Shown here: in pieces, positions 17,337 to 26,491 of the stretch | How the letters are laid out: every line of letters starts with the position of its first letter | How positions within the stretch are numbered: the first letter of the stretch is position 1 | From: Calditrichota bacterium | Lineage (GTDB): Bacteria > Electryoneota > RPQS01 | Assembly (NCBI GenBank): GCA_020637445.1 | Contig: JACJVZ010000004.1 | Location: 62,001 to 126,000, forward strand | DNA length: 64,000 nucleotides | Reading direction: 5' to 3' | Notes under the pieces: model-generated | Told to the model about the DNA's origin: nothing | The model's input: only the letters and a program-made list of their open reading frames with translations | Databases searched by the model: none | Program-made: the position numbers and the translations under genes

Positions 17337-19295
17337 ATGACGATTCGTCGCTTTTTTGCCATGCTGTGCGCAATGGTTGCCTTGTCGTCGGTTGCTTCAG
17401 CGATTGAAGCGCCCGCCGATTTGACCATCTTCGCGTCCGGTACGGACGTCACCCTGCGTTGGCAGGCTGTCGCCGGTGCTACCGAGTACAACGTGTACAA
17501 GGAAGTTCTGCCGATTGACGACATCAACGTGTTGTTCCCGTACGCCACGACCGCGGCACTGACCTACGCCGACAACTCGAACGCCGGTCTTCAATACCAC
17601 TACGTGGTGACCGCCGTCGTCCCCTCCGGCGACTTGTCCGGTACCATCAATGACACCACCGGCCTCGGTTGCGAAGGCGCTTTGGTGTTTGTGACGCAGC
17701 AGGGTGATCCCAGCGTCACGGGTATGGACTATGCTGATGCCAACGGTAACTACGAGATTCTTGACCTTCCGGTCGGAACCTACGACATCTGCGTCTACAA
17801 GGAAAATCGTCCCGTTGCCATGGCCAGCGCGGCTGTTACCGATGGCGGCATCACCGATTGGGACTACCAGTGGCCCGTCTTTGCCCGCACGCACATCGCA
17901 GCCGGCACTCTGGCTCCCGGCGTCCACAACTGGACCAACAACAACGTGTACGAAATGGACGGTATCGTCCGTGTTGGACCGGGTGCGACCCTGAATATCG
18001 AAGAAGGCACCACTGTCAACGGTTCGTCCGTTATTCTGTCTGGACAGACCTTCCCGGTTCTTTCGTTCTTGAACGTTCAGGCCTCCACAACGGGTGACGG
18101 CACCGACAACGGTATCTTGAACATCAGCGGCTCCAAATATAAGCCGGTCGTCTTCACGTCCGGTCGTTTGCCCGCCGACGGCCCCCAGCAGAATGCGGAC
18201 TGGGGCGGAATCATCATCGACGGCGACGCCTCGACCAACCGTGGTCGTCTGGCCACTGGCGAAGGCGGCACCGGCCCCTACGGTAACGTCACCACTGCCC
18301 ACGACGGTCAAAGCAGCGGCACCATGCGCTACTTCCGTGATGACTTCGCAGGCTTCAACTTCACCGCGTCCAACCAGCTCAACGGTCTCTGTATGCAGGG
18401 TGTCGGCAGCGGCACGACCCTCGAATACTGGCAGTCCTATCAGGGCGAAGACGACGGTATCGAGTTCTTCGGTGGTACCTGCAACACGTCCTATGGTATC
18501 ATCACCGACACCGGCGACGACGGCTTCGACTACACCAGTGGTTACCGTGGCCACGCGCACCACATTTGGGTGACGCAGCGCCGTAACGTGTCCGACCGTT
18601 GCATCGAAGCGGACAACCACACTACCGAGCCCGGCGAATCTGACGACTACGATGCTCTGCCGCGTTCGAACAGCCGTTTGTCCAATTTCACCTGCGTCGG
18701 CGGCAAGGGTGCTGTCCCGCAGACCTCCGGTTCGATTCTGGCCAATCCGCGCGCGGGTACCCAGTTCAACTGGTTCAACATGCTCATGACCTTGGGTCGT
18801 GGTACCGCTCTCGACGTCGACAACTCCCCGACGCACCTCGCCGCCGTCGGTGGCGCGAGCCGTATGGACTACTGCCTCTTCTGGGATAACGGTGGCGCCG
18901 CCACTGAAGTCATTGATGCCAGCACCCCTGCCGGTATCGGCGACGGCCACTTCACCGTCGAAGATGGCGAATGGGATCTTACCAACTGCGTGGCTCCCGC
19001 GGCCTACCCGGTTAACTCCACCACCATCGCAGCCCCGACCGGTTGGACGCAGGATATCGCCAGCTACCGTGGTTGCGGTTTCGTCGGCACCAACGCCACG
19101 ACGATCATCGCCAACCCGATGCTGATCGACCCGGCCAACTACGACGCTCGCCCGATGGCCGGTTCGCCCGCCCTGAACAGCGCCAACGTCGCTCCGGCTG
19201 GCGTCATCACCAGCTACGGTCTGCCCTACGCTGATCACATCGGCGCCTTCGACGGCCCGAACGACGATTGGGCAGTGGGCTGGTCGCGTCAATAA
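17337..19295 (+). CDS. Secreted right-handed beta-helix-like protein with FN3-like and carboxypeptidase-like domains
   Basis: A 652-aa exported protein; signal peptide MTIRRFFAMLCAMVALSSVASA, with AAGGAG upstream of ATG 17337 fixing the start. Order: a fibronectin-III-like domain (about 24-105; PADLTIFASGTDVTLRW), a carboxypeptidase-regulatory-like domain (about 112-175; DANGNYEILDLPVGTYD), then a long repetitive beta-helix-like region (IVRVGPGATLNIEEGTTV, NADWGGIIIDGDA, EDDGIEFFGGTCN, TGDDGFDYTSGYRG). The last part matches a family often found beside TonB receptors in Bacteroidota and some Proteobacteria, of unknown function. No T9SS tail is visible; it ends DWAVGWSRQ. Its own terminators on both sides suggest independent transcription. 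Confidence 0.75.
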   Translation: MTIRRFFAMLCAMVALSSVASAIEAPADLTIFASGTDVTLRWQAVAGATEYNVYKEVLPIDDINVLFPYATTAALTYADNSNAGLQYHYVVTAVVPSGDLSGTINDTTGLGCEGALVFVTQQGDPSVTGMDYADANGNYEILDLPVGTYDICVYKENRPVAMASAAVTDGGITDWDYQWPVFARTHIAAGTLAPGVHNWTNNNVYEMDGIVRVGPGATLNIEEGTTVNGSSVILSGQTFPVLSFLNVQASTTGDGTDNGILNISGSKYKPVVFTSGRLPADGPQQNADWGGIIIDGDASTNRGRLATGEGGTGPYGNVTTAHDGQSSGTMRYFRDDFAGFNFTASNQLNGLCMQGVGSGTTLEYWQSYQGEDDGIEFFGGTCNTSYGIITDTGDDGFDYTSGYRGHAHHIWVTQRRNVSDRCIEADNHTTEPGESDDYDALPRSNSRLSNFTCVGGKGAVPQTSGSILANPRAGTQFNWFNMLMTLGRGTALDVDNSPTHLAAVGGASRMDYCLFWDNGGAATEVIDASTPAGIGDGHFTVEDGEWDLTNCVAPAAYPVNSTTIAAPTGWTQDIASYRGCGFVGTNATTIIANPMLIDPANYDARPMAGSPALNSANVAPAGVITSYGLPYADHIGAFDGPNDDWAVGWSRQ

Positions 19296-19330
19296 TCTGT
19301 CGCTAAGCAGAGTGATTAGTGCTTGACTTT

Positions 19331-19370
19331 GGCGGCGGACTCGAGTATCTTCGAGTCCGCCGCCTTGTAT
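19331..19370 (+). terminator. Strong hairpin terminator after the beta-helix gene
   Basis: A perfect 14-bp inverted repeat: GGCGGCGGACTCGA at 19331-19344, loop GTATCT, TCGAGTCCGCCGCC at 19351-19364, then TTGTATT. Confidence 0.85.
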
Positions 19371-19389
19371 TACAAGAATTTCCTTTCGC

Positions 19390-19935
19390 ATGAAATCTGT
19401 TTTCCTCGTTTCTATTCTGTTCCTGTTGCTCGCGGGTTGCGGAAACAAAGAAAAAAAGACCGAATCCGCTGTGCCGCCAACGGAACAATCGGAGCGTTCC
19501 AAAGAACCTCCGCTGCCCTACATGCAGCCGACCCTCAGAGATTTGGCCGCTGCCGTAGTCGAAGCCGTCGCCGATTCGAATGTTGACTTGCTGTACAACA
19601 TGATGGTCACCAAAGATGAATACCGTGACTACGTCTGGGCCAATCTCGATACCGTCGAAGTTCGCGGGTTGACCGTGGACGAAGTGTGGGGCTGGAATGC
19701 CCGTGATTCTGACAAAGCTATTGGCCGCATGGTTGGTGATTATGCCCACAAGGAAATTCAGTTCACGCGACTCGATCCGCCGCGCGATATTCGTACTCGC
19801 GGAAATATCAAAGTGTATCGCGGCAACTGGATTCACGTCCAGCCGCGTGACGAGCAGGAAGAAGCCACGTGGCGTATGATCAATGTCGTGATGGAATACC
19901 AAGGTTGGTTCAAAGTCATCACCTACGACGACTAA
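19390..19935 (+). CDS. Lipoprotein of unknown function
   Basis: A 181-aa protein with a lipoprotein signal (MKSVFLVSILFLLLAGC, lipobox LAGC) and a charged linker. A soluble domain follows that looks like a small alpha+beta fold (LRDLAAAVVEAVADSNVD, WRMINVVMEYQGWFKVITYDD). The composition around residues 55-110 suggests an NTF2- or SnoaL-like shape, but I do not recognise a family. It sits alone between the beta-helix gene terminator and a cluster of hairpin repeats. Confidence 0.75.
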   Translation: MKSVFLVSILFLLLAGCGNKEKKTESAVPPTEQSERSKEPPLPYMQPTLRDLAAAVVEAVADSNVDLLYNMMVTKDEYRDYVWANLDTVEVRGLTVDEVWGWNARDSDKAIGRMVGDYAHKEIQFTRLDPPRDIRTRGNIKVYRGNWIHVQPRDEQEEATWRMINVVMEYQGWFKVITYDD

Positions 19936-19960
19936 CAATATCCCGTCTCCTGCTCTTAGC

Positions 19961-20098
19961 GGCACCTACTTCGGTGCCCCCAGTACCCTTCGCGGCGGCA
20001 CCCGCTTCGGGTGCCCCCAGTACCCTTCGCGGCGGCAGGTGTCTTCACCTGCCCCGCTGACCGGGATATTGCTCGCAACGGCACCCACTTCGGGTGCC
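19961..20098. repeat. Cluster of four GGCACC-type hairpins with compensating stem changes
   Basis: Four small hairpins within 140 bases: GGCACC/GGTGCC (19961-19978), GGCACCC/GGGTGCC (19997-20015), GGCAGGTG/CACCTGCC (20034-20053) and GGCACCC/GGGTGCC (20080-20098). All have a 4-6-base loop containing CTT. CAGTACCCTTCGCGGC separates the first three. Related stems occur at 34490-34560, 41575-41600 and 48957-48982. Gene-free DNA from 19936 to 20251 holds these and the terminator at 20111. Confidence 0.8.
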
Positions 20099-20110
20099 CC
20101 CGAACCCAAA

Positions 20111-20146
20111 CCCCTTGCCGAACACAACGTTAGCAAGGGGATTTTT
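20111..20146 (+). terminator. Rho-independent terminator
   Basis: CCCCTTGC at 20111-20118 pairs with GCAAGGGG at 20133-20140, followed by ATTTTTG. Confidence 0.8.
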
Positions 20147-20251
20147 GTTCATCACAGTTTCCCGAAAAAAACACTATTTTGAATCGTCAGGTAAGCGATC
20201 CAAGCCTTCCCGGAGTAGTATGGGTAGACCAACCCCCCGAAAGGCAATATC

Positions 20252-20638
20252 ATGAACCAGATTGTAAAATCCGCATCCCTGTCTCTGCTCTTAATGTTCG
20301 CACTGGCCGTGCCCGGGATTTGTGATGAAAAAGCGGATCTCGACTCATTTCCCATGCCCGTAGGCGGTATGGTCGCCTTGATGCAGCAGGTCGTTTACCC
20401 GAAGTCGGCAAGCAAGGATGGAATCGAAGGCAAAGTCTTGATCTCAGCCGTCATCGACGTCAACGGAAAAGTAAGCAAAGCCGAAATCATGTCGGGTGTG
20501 CGCCAAGACTTGGACCAAGCTGCGCTCACTGCCGTACAAAATATCGAGTGGACTCCGGCCATGAAAAACAAACAGGCCGTGGAAGCCGCGGTGGTCGTGC
20601 CGGTCCTGTTCAAGCTGGATTCGGACAAGAAGAAATAA
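20252..20638 (+). CDS. Periplasmic TonB-C-terminal-domain protein (short)
   Basis: A 128-aa protein with a cleavable-looking signal peptide (residues 1-24, PGICDE) and a TonB C-terminal domain filling the rest: PMPVGGMVALMQQVVYP, GIEGKVLISAVIDVNGKV, and LDQAALTAVQNIEWTPAM ending in VPVLFKL. True TonB proteins have an N-terminal anchor and a proline-rich spacer; neither is here, so it is unlikely to be the energiser itself. The same PMPVGGM-to-FKL module recurs at the end of the lipoprotein at 21536-22549. It may be a free receptor-binding or peptidoglycan-binding module for the same system. Confidence 0.8.
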   Translation: MNQIVKSASLSLLLMFALAVPGICDEKADLDSFPMPVGGMVALMQQVVYPKSASKDGIEGKVLISAVIDVNGKVSKAEIMSGVRQDLDQAALTAVQNIEWTPAMKNKQAVEAAVVVPVLFKLDSDKKK

Positions 20639-20714
20639 CCGGAACGCTTAATAAAATTCTCGCACGGATCGCCTTGCTCGCAGGGCGGTCTTTTGTGCGT
20701 GGTGTCAATCTCTC

Positions 20715-21251
20715 GTGCAAGAAGTCATTCGCGATATCTTAGCCGGAAACAAAAACCGTTTTCGCGAAATCGTCAACACATACGGCGATAATCTCTTGCG
20801 TGTGGCCTATCATTTCGCGCGCAATTGGGATGATGCCCGCGAATTGACCCAAATTACGTTGGTCAAGTGTTTCGAAAATCTCCGCAAATACGATCAGCGG
20901 CGGCCGTTCGCACCGTGGCTCTTTAAGATTCATGTCAATGTCTGCAAATCTTTCGTCGGCAAACTCCGCCGTAGTGTTTCTTTGTCAGACAGCGATTCGA
21001 CAAGCGTCACCCCGGCCGCACCGGAAACGAAAGTCGACGAAAGCGAAGTGATCCTGAGGCAAATCGCCCGTCTTCCGGTCAAACAAAAGACGGCGTTCAT
21101 CCTCATCGAAATTGAAGGCATGAGCTCCACGGAGGCCGCCTTCATTATGGGCTGCAAGGACTCCACCGCGCGTGTGCATCTTGCCCGCGCCAAGGATACC
21201 TTGCGGCAAAAGCTAACTGAAATGGGAATCGGGAATGACAGCATCCTCTGA
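20715..21251 (+). CDS. ECF-type RNA polymerase sigma factor
   Basis: A 178-aa group-4 sigma factor with a GTG start. Region 2 spans about residues 12-75 (FREIVNTYGDNLLRVAYHFA, DDARELTQITLVKCFENLRKY, FAPWLFKIHVNVCKSF). Region 4 spans about 112-165 (LPVKQKTAFILIEIEGMSSTEAAFIMGC, STARVHLARAKDTLRQKL). It overlaps the next gene by 17 bases, the usual arrangement with an anti-sigma or membrane regulator. It may read an envelope signal and control nearby secreted or TonB-linked genes; the target promoters cannot be read. Confidence 0.92.
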   Translation: MQEVIRDILAGNKNRFREIVNTYGDNLLRVAYHFARNWDDARELTQITLVKCFENLRKYDQRRPFAPWLFKIHVNVCKSFVGKLRRSVSLSDSDSTSVTPAAPETKVDESEVILRQIARLPVKQKTAFILIEIEGMSSTEAAFIMGCKDSTARVHLARAKDTLRQKLTEMGIGNDSIL

Positions 21252-21543
21252 GTTCGGACAACGGCAGCGTTCGCTTGTGCCCCCGCCGGAAATTAGGTCG
21301 CAACTCGAACGGCAAGTCATGCGGGACATAGACTCACTTCCCGCAAAACATCGCCGCACTCGCCTCCTCGTTGCACTCGGCACGGGACTGCTCGGAGTCG
21401 CTCTATTTCTCGTGCTCATGCCGCATCGCAAACCTCATCCCGCAGCAAACATAGACTACATTGAATCCGTCGTAATCATGGATGATCACGTCTTCATCTG
21501 GCTCGAACCTGCCAACAACAAACAGGGAGCGGATCATGAATAG
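21235..21543 (+). CDS. Small single-pass membrane protein, candidate anti-sigma factor
   Basis: A 102-aa protein overlapping the sigma gene by 17 bases and the next lipoprotein gene by 8 bases. The N-terminal 40 residues are cytoplasmic and charged (PPPEIRSQLERQVMRDIDSLP), then one hydrophobic helix (LLVALGTGLLGVALFLVLM), then a short periplasmic tail (YIESVVIMDDHVFIWLEP). The position and topology are those of a minimal anti-sigma factor, though the zinc-binding HxxxCxxC motif of ZAS anti-sigmas is absent. Anti-sigma function is inferred from context only. Confidence 0.7.
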   Translation: MTASSEFGQRQRSLVPPPEIRSQLERQVMRDIDSLPAKHRRTRLLVALGTGLLGVALFLVLMPHRKPHPAANIDYIESVVIMDDHVFIWLEPANNKQGADHE

Positions 21544-22549
21544 GCAAACAGCCGCAGCCGTTCTCCTTTTGCTGCTCGCGTTCTTTGCCGCAAGCTGTGC
21601 GCCTAAAAACGAGTCTCGTTGGCTTGTCGTTTCCGAGGCCGTGCACTTCGGCGTTCAGCCCGGTTCAGGCTCTCTGAATCTTCCCGTATTCGCTGGAACC
21701 TTGGGCGTCGATAATATCGTTCACGATATTTCGCAAGCGGAATACTATCACAAAAAGTTCGCCTCCGTTTACGGTGAAAAGTCCTTTCAGTTCATCGCCG
21801 ATTCCACGATTGAACTCCTGCTCGACAAATCCGGACCGCTCGCCAAACCGCAATCCGTCTATGCCTATGACAGCAAGGCTGCGAAAATCGAACTGGACCT
21901 GATTGCATTCGACGGCGCCGCTGCGGTCTATTCGTTTCGCGTGAGTGACAAGGAAACCGGGCAAATTCGCAATCACCAAGTCGAAATTCCTGTCGGTCAA
22001 TCGGCTTCGGTCGGGATGTTGTTCGATTCGGTGCGCAACCGCGGCTATCTCCTCGCGCTTTCCGTGCAGGCCTTGGAGATCACGGACGACCTGACTCCGA
22101 AAAATCTCGCGGAGTTTCTGCGCGAGAAAAATACGCCGCGCGGAGTGAAAAACACCTCCGGCTTCCGCGCTGCCGACCAAAAGTGGATGAATGAACTCTT
22201 CGGAAGTCGTGCCATCGATCTCACCGACAGCCTCGCAGACGATGAACTTGCCGAAGCGCAGCCGTTCGATGTTCCCCCCATGCCCGTCGGCGGGATGAGT
22301 GCCATTGCCGGAAAACTCGCTTACACCGAGTCCGCTCTGCGTGATTCCATCGAAGGCCGCGTGGTCGTTGCCGTGAAAGTGGATTCAAGCGGCGCGGTCA
22401 CGTCCTGCGAAGTGGTCCGCAGTCTTCGCGCGGATCTGGACTCCGTCGTCGTCGTCGCGATGGGCGGCGTCAAGTTTACACCCGCTGTCTTCGAAGAAAA
22501 ACCGGTCGCGACAACCGTAATGATCCCAATCGAATTCAAACTCAAATAG
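21536..22549 (+). CDS. Lipoprotein with C-terminal TonB domain
   Basis: A 337-aa lipoprotein (lipobox FAASC; ATG 21536 preceded by GGGAG). Residues about 25-220 form a domain I do not recognise (LNLPVFAGTLGVDNIVHDI, YAYDSKAAKIELDLIAF, DDLTPKNLAEFLREKN). Residues about 245-337 are a TonB C-terminal domain (PMPVGGMSAIAGKLAY, IEGRVVVAVKVDSSGAV, GGVKFTPAVFEEKPV, IPIEFKLK), closely parallel to the protein at 20252. It is coupled to the ECF sigma and small membrane protein genes by overlapping stop and start codons. A lipidated TonB-C domain at the membrane surface could sense or modulate TonB-receptor state and feed the sigma factor; that is inference. Confidence 0.82.
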   Translation: MNRQTAAAVLLLLLAFFAASCAPKNESRWLVVSEAVHFGVQPGSGSLNLPVFAGTLGVDNIVHDISQAEYYHKKFASVYGEKSFQFIADSTIELLLDKSGPLAKPQSVYAYDSKAAKIELDLIAFDGAAAVYSFRVSDKETGQIRNHQVEIPVGQSASVGMLFDSVRNRGYLLALSVQALEITDDLTPKNLAEFLREKNTPRGVKNTSGFRAADQKWMNELFGSRAIDLTDSLADDELAEAQPFDVPPMPVGGMSAIAGKLAYTESALRDSIEGRVVVAVKVDSSGAVTSCEVVRSLRADLDSVVVVAMGGVKFTPAVFEEKPVATTVMIPIEFKLK

Positions 22550-22576
22550 TGCAAAACAAGAATCCCCTTGCAAAAG

Positions 22577-22608
22577 GCCCTTGCACAATGCCATGCAAGG
22601 GCTTTTAT
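22577..22608 (+). terminator. Terminator of the sigma-factor operon
   Basis: GCCCTTGCA at 22577-22585 pairs with TGCAAGGGC at 22594-22602, then TTTTATG. Confidence 0.85.
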
Positions 22609-22695
22609 GTTTCCGTGGCACAACAACTGCTCTAAGCTATACCCGTAAAATATAGTAGATATCCCAATTCCTGAAAAAACTTGTTTGAATAAGCC

Positions 22696-25600
22696 ATGAC
22701 ACTCCGCGCGCAATTCCTAACTGTGGTTCTTCTGCTTTCCTTGGTTCAAATCGCCGGGGCGATTCCGCCCAGCCCGGAACTAAGAACCCGCCTCGACAAC
22801 AATGAAGTTCAATTGCCCTACTATCTCGAACATCAAGCGGAGCTTCAAGCAAGTGGCCTGAATGAGCCCCACAGAATCCCCTATTTTGATGATTTTATCG
22901 CTCGCAATCATCTCGATGATGTCTTTAACGTGCTCGTAATCCTCATGGACTTCAGCGACAACATGTCCGCTACGTCCGCGAACTACTTTGACAATCTGCT
23001 CTTCGGTAGTTCGCAAGGCACGCTTCCGCACTATTACAATGAAGTCACTTACGGCAACCTGACCATCGTCACAATCAATATGCCCTCCGCGCTCGGGTGG
23101 AACCGTGCTCCGCAAACGTATTCTTATTATGTCAACGGTCAAAACGGCACGGGATCGTATCCCAACAACGCGCAGAAGCTCGCGGAAGACGCGATTGCGT
23201 TGGTCAATCCTGTCGTCGATTTTTCTCAATATGACAACGACGGCGACAACTATGTTGATGCACTCTTCTTGGTGCACGCCGGTTCAGGCGCCGAATACAC
23301 CGGCAGCAGCAATTAAATCTGGTCGCATTCGTGGGTCACTCACACCCCGCAAGCCGTCGACGGAGTCTATGCCTATCACTACACCGTGCAGCCCGAAAAA
23401 TGGGCCACTCCCGGCGACATGACCGTCGGCGTATACGCGCACGAAATGGGTCACATGGTATTTGGCTTGCCGGATCTCTATGACACCGGAAACGATTCGT
23501 ATGGCGTCGGCAAATGGAGCTTGATGGCTGGCGGTTCGTGGAACGGCGCACTCGGAAGTTCTCCCGCGCATCCCGATGCGTGGTGCAAAATCAGAATGGG
23601 CGTCGTTTCGCCCACCGTAGTTTCAAACACAAGCTCCGGCGCGTCGATTCCCGCCAGCGAAGGCAATGCGACGGTGTACAAACTGACGTCCTCGACCAGC
23701 AGTCAGCAATATGTCTTAGTCGAAAACCGTCAGCAATCAGGCTACGACGCGTCGCTCCCCGGAAGCGGACTGCTGATCTACCACGTCGACGATGCCGTCG
23801 GTTCCAACAACTCTCAATGGTACCCGGGACATACGACGTCCGGCCATTACAAAGTCGCGGTTGAGCAAGCCGACGGTCTCTGGCAGCTCGAACAAAAAAC
23901 GAGTCAAGGCAACAGCGGCGATCCGTGGCCCGGTAGTTCCAATCGTCGAGCCTACAACGCATCCTCGACGCCCAACAGCCTCGACTACAGCGGTTTGGAT
24001 CAAGGCATCTCTGTGACGAACATCAGTAATTCCGGCGCGACGATGACGGCGGATCTCGTGGGTTCCGCTCCCGCGTCGATTACGTTGACGTCTCCAAACG
24101 GCGGCGAAACGTGGATCGAAGGCTCCACCGAAACGATCACGTGGACTTCGACCGGCCTGAACGAAAATATCAAAATAGAAATAAATCGTTCTTATCCGAC
24201 AGGCTCGTGGGCCACGTTGGTCGCCAGCGCTCCCAACACAGGCTCCTACGACCGCACCGTTCCCACGGGGACATCTTCATCGGTTCGCCTGCGCATAAGC
24301 GGAACCAGTCACACGACTATTTCAGACGTTTCCAATGCCAACTTCTCAGTCAGTGCCGGTTCGATTACGGTCGTCTCTCCCAACGGCGGTGAAACGTGGG
24401 TCGAAGGAACAACCGATACCATTAAGTGGACCTCGGACGGTTTCGGCGACAACGTCAAAATAGAACTCAATCGTTCCTATCCGGCAGGCTCTTGGGTGAC
24501 ATTGGTCTCCAGCGCGCCCAACACCGGTTCCTATCCGCGCAACGTACCTACCGGAGTTTCAACTGCGTCGCGAATTCGCATCAGCCGTGTCACGCGCTCA
24601 GATGTGTACGACATCTCCGATGCCAATTTCACCATTACCGGCGGTACGATAACGGTAACCGAACCCAACGGCGGCGAAACGTGGGTCGAAGGAACAACCG
24701 ACACGATCAAATGGACGTCGCAAAACTATTCCGGTAACGTCACCATCGAAATCAATCGCAGCTATCCGTCCGGTTCGTGGGCAGCACTCGCAACCGACGT
24801 CCCCAACAACGGCGTCTACCCTCGCAATGTCCCCACGGGAGTAACGTCCACGGCGCGCGTGCGTGTCAGAGGTGCGTCACGCGCGGATATCTACGACGTC
24901 TCCGATGCCAATTTCACCGTCAGCGGCGGCACGATCACGGTAATGAAGCCCAACGGCGGCGAAACCTGGATTGAAGGCACAACCGATACAATCAAATGGA
25001 CGTCGCAAAATTACACCGGCAACGTCACGATAGAAATTAACAGAAGCTATCCAACCGGTTCGTGGGCCGCACTCGCAACCAACGTTCCCAACAACGGCGT
25101 CTATCCGCGCAACGTTCCCACCGGAGCAAGCACTGCTGTTCGCATCCGTGTTCGCGGCGCAACTCGCAGCGATATAAACGATGTCTCTGATGCCAATTTC
25201 ACCGTCAGCGGCGGCACGATCACGGTAACGGAGCCCAATGGCGGTGAAACGTGGGTAGAAGGCACGACCGACACAATCAAGTGGACGTCGAGCAACTACA
25301 CCGGCAACGTCACGATAGAAATTAACAGAAGCTATCCGACGGGTTCGTGGGCCGCACTCGCAACCAACGTTCCCAACAACGGCGTTTATCCGCGAAACGT
25401 GCCCACCGGAGCAAGCACTGCTGTTCGCATCCGTGTTCGTGGAGCGTCGCGCAGTGACATCAACGACGTTTCTGATGCCAATTTCACTGTCACGGCAGGA
25501 TCGTTGACTTTGACCTCTCCGAACGGCGGCGAAACGTGGGTCGAAGGCACCAGAGACACCATTCGCTGGAATTCCTATTTGTATTCCGGCAACGTCACCA

Positions 25601-26109
25601 TTGAAATCAATCGAAATTATCCCTCGGGTTCGTGGGCCGCACTCGCCACCAACGTCCCCAACAACGGCGTTTATCCGCGCAATGTCCCCACCGGAGCAAG
25701 CTCGGTCACACGTGTGCGCATCAGAGCCGCGTCCCGAAGCGATATCTACGACATTTCCGACGCCAATTTCGCCGTCGTCACGGCAAGTTCACCCGGATAC
25801 TCGAGCGGTAGTATTTTCGAGACGCTTCCCAACGAGTTCGCACTCTTCCAAAACTATCCGAATCCGTTTAATGCGTCGACGACAATTCGCTTCAGCATTC
25901 CCGAAGCCGCGCAAGTAACACTGACGATCTACAACTCAGTCGGAGCAGTGGTCACGACCCTGACCGATTCCTACTTGCCCGCTGGAACCTATGAGCACCA
26001 ATGGCAAGGAAATGATCATACCGGCTCCGCCGTTTCCTCCGGAGTTTACTTTGCAAGATTAATCTCAAAATCCCAAAGCGACGTCAAACGCATCGTCTAC
26101 ATGAAATAG
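22696..26109 (+). pseudogene. M6-type secreted metalloprotease with six repeats and T9SS tail, interrupted by one in-frame TAA
   Basis: One reading frame of 1137 codons with a single stop, TAA at 23314-23316 (codon 207). Before it: signal peptide (LSLVQIAGA) and the M6 pro/catalytic start (VLVILMDFSDN, FLVHAGSGAEYTGSSN). After it the family's IWSHSW continues at once, then the zinc site HEMGHMVFGLPDLYD and KWSLMAGGSWNG. Then six repeats of 95 residues (NGGETW(I/V)EG, 24076-25785) resembling Ser/Thr-rich GPI-anchored or fungal Kre9-type beta domains, and a T9SS sorting tail (YPNPFNASTTI to VKRIVYMK). One base change (for example from GAA, CAA or AAA) explains the stop. It may be a recent nonsense mutation, a sequencing error, or readthrough. 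Without suppression, only an inactive 206-aa fragment or an unsignalled downstream product could form. Confidence 0.85.
24076..25785 (+). repeat. Six tandem 285-bp coding repeats
   Basis: Units begin at 24076, 24361, 24646, 24931, 25216 and 25501, each exactly 285 bp (95 codons) with no length change. Each encodes (S/T)(I/L)T(V/L)xxPNGGETW, then (T/S)I(K/R/T)W(T/N)S, then I(E/N)x(N)RSYP or similar, and ends DVSDANF(T/S/A)V. Units 3-5 are the most alike at DNA level, suggesting recent homogenisation. Confidence 0.95.
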
Positions 26110-26350
26110 ACAAGCAAACTGTAGGGGCGGAAGGCTTCCGCCCGCGGCTCCCCTCGCCGGAATCTCCAGTTCGCCGAGCTGGGTTAAGCAAAGCGCAACC
26201 CGGCCGGAATTGCACGACACCGCCAGTTCGCAGAGCGGGGCCTGCGCTCAAACGCAGTGAAGCGATTTAGCGTAGCGGTTCCCCGCCGGAATCTGAAAGT
26301 TCGCCGAGCTGGGTTAAGGTCCGCCGCAACCCGGCCGGAATTGCAAATAA
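26110..26350. repeat. Intergenic dispersed repeats (CCGGAATC / CGCCGAGC family)
   Basis: Starts with a palindrome GGGCGGAAG/CTTCCGCCC (26125-26143). Then two copies of a GCCGAGCTGGGTTAAG ... CAACCCGGCCGGAATTG element (26171-26212, 26301-26345) flank a C-type element (GCAGAGCGGGGCCTGCGCTC ... CCCCGCCGGAATCTGAA, 26230-26298). No gene seen. Confidence 0.8.
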
Positions 26351-26387
26351 ACCCCCTGCTATTAAACACCTTAGCAGGGGGTTCTAC
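26351..26387 (+). terminator. Hairpin terminator upstream of the GH31 gene
   Basis: ACCCCCTGCTA at 26351-26361 pairs with TAGCAGGGGGT at 26372-26382; TCT follows. The 11-bp stem is perfect and T-rich only briefly. Confidence 0.7.
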
Positions 26388-26491
26388 CATTAGAAAAATG
26401 TAATAATCCCCCCCGAACCCTTGACCACGCCTTTGATTATTCGTAAATTAACCCCGAACCGGATTATGGTTTCGCCCCCCCAACCAAGGAA

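Noticed and set aside
17397..19502. 700-codon open frame on the minus strand opposite the beta-helix gene
   Set aside because: Low-complexity Gly/Val/Arg composition, no start signal or domain, and it crosses a strong terminator hairpin.
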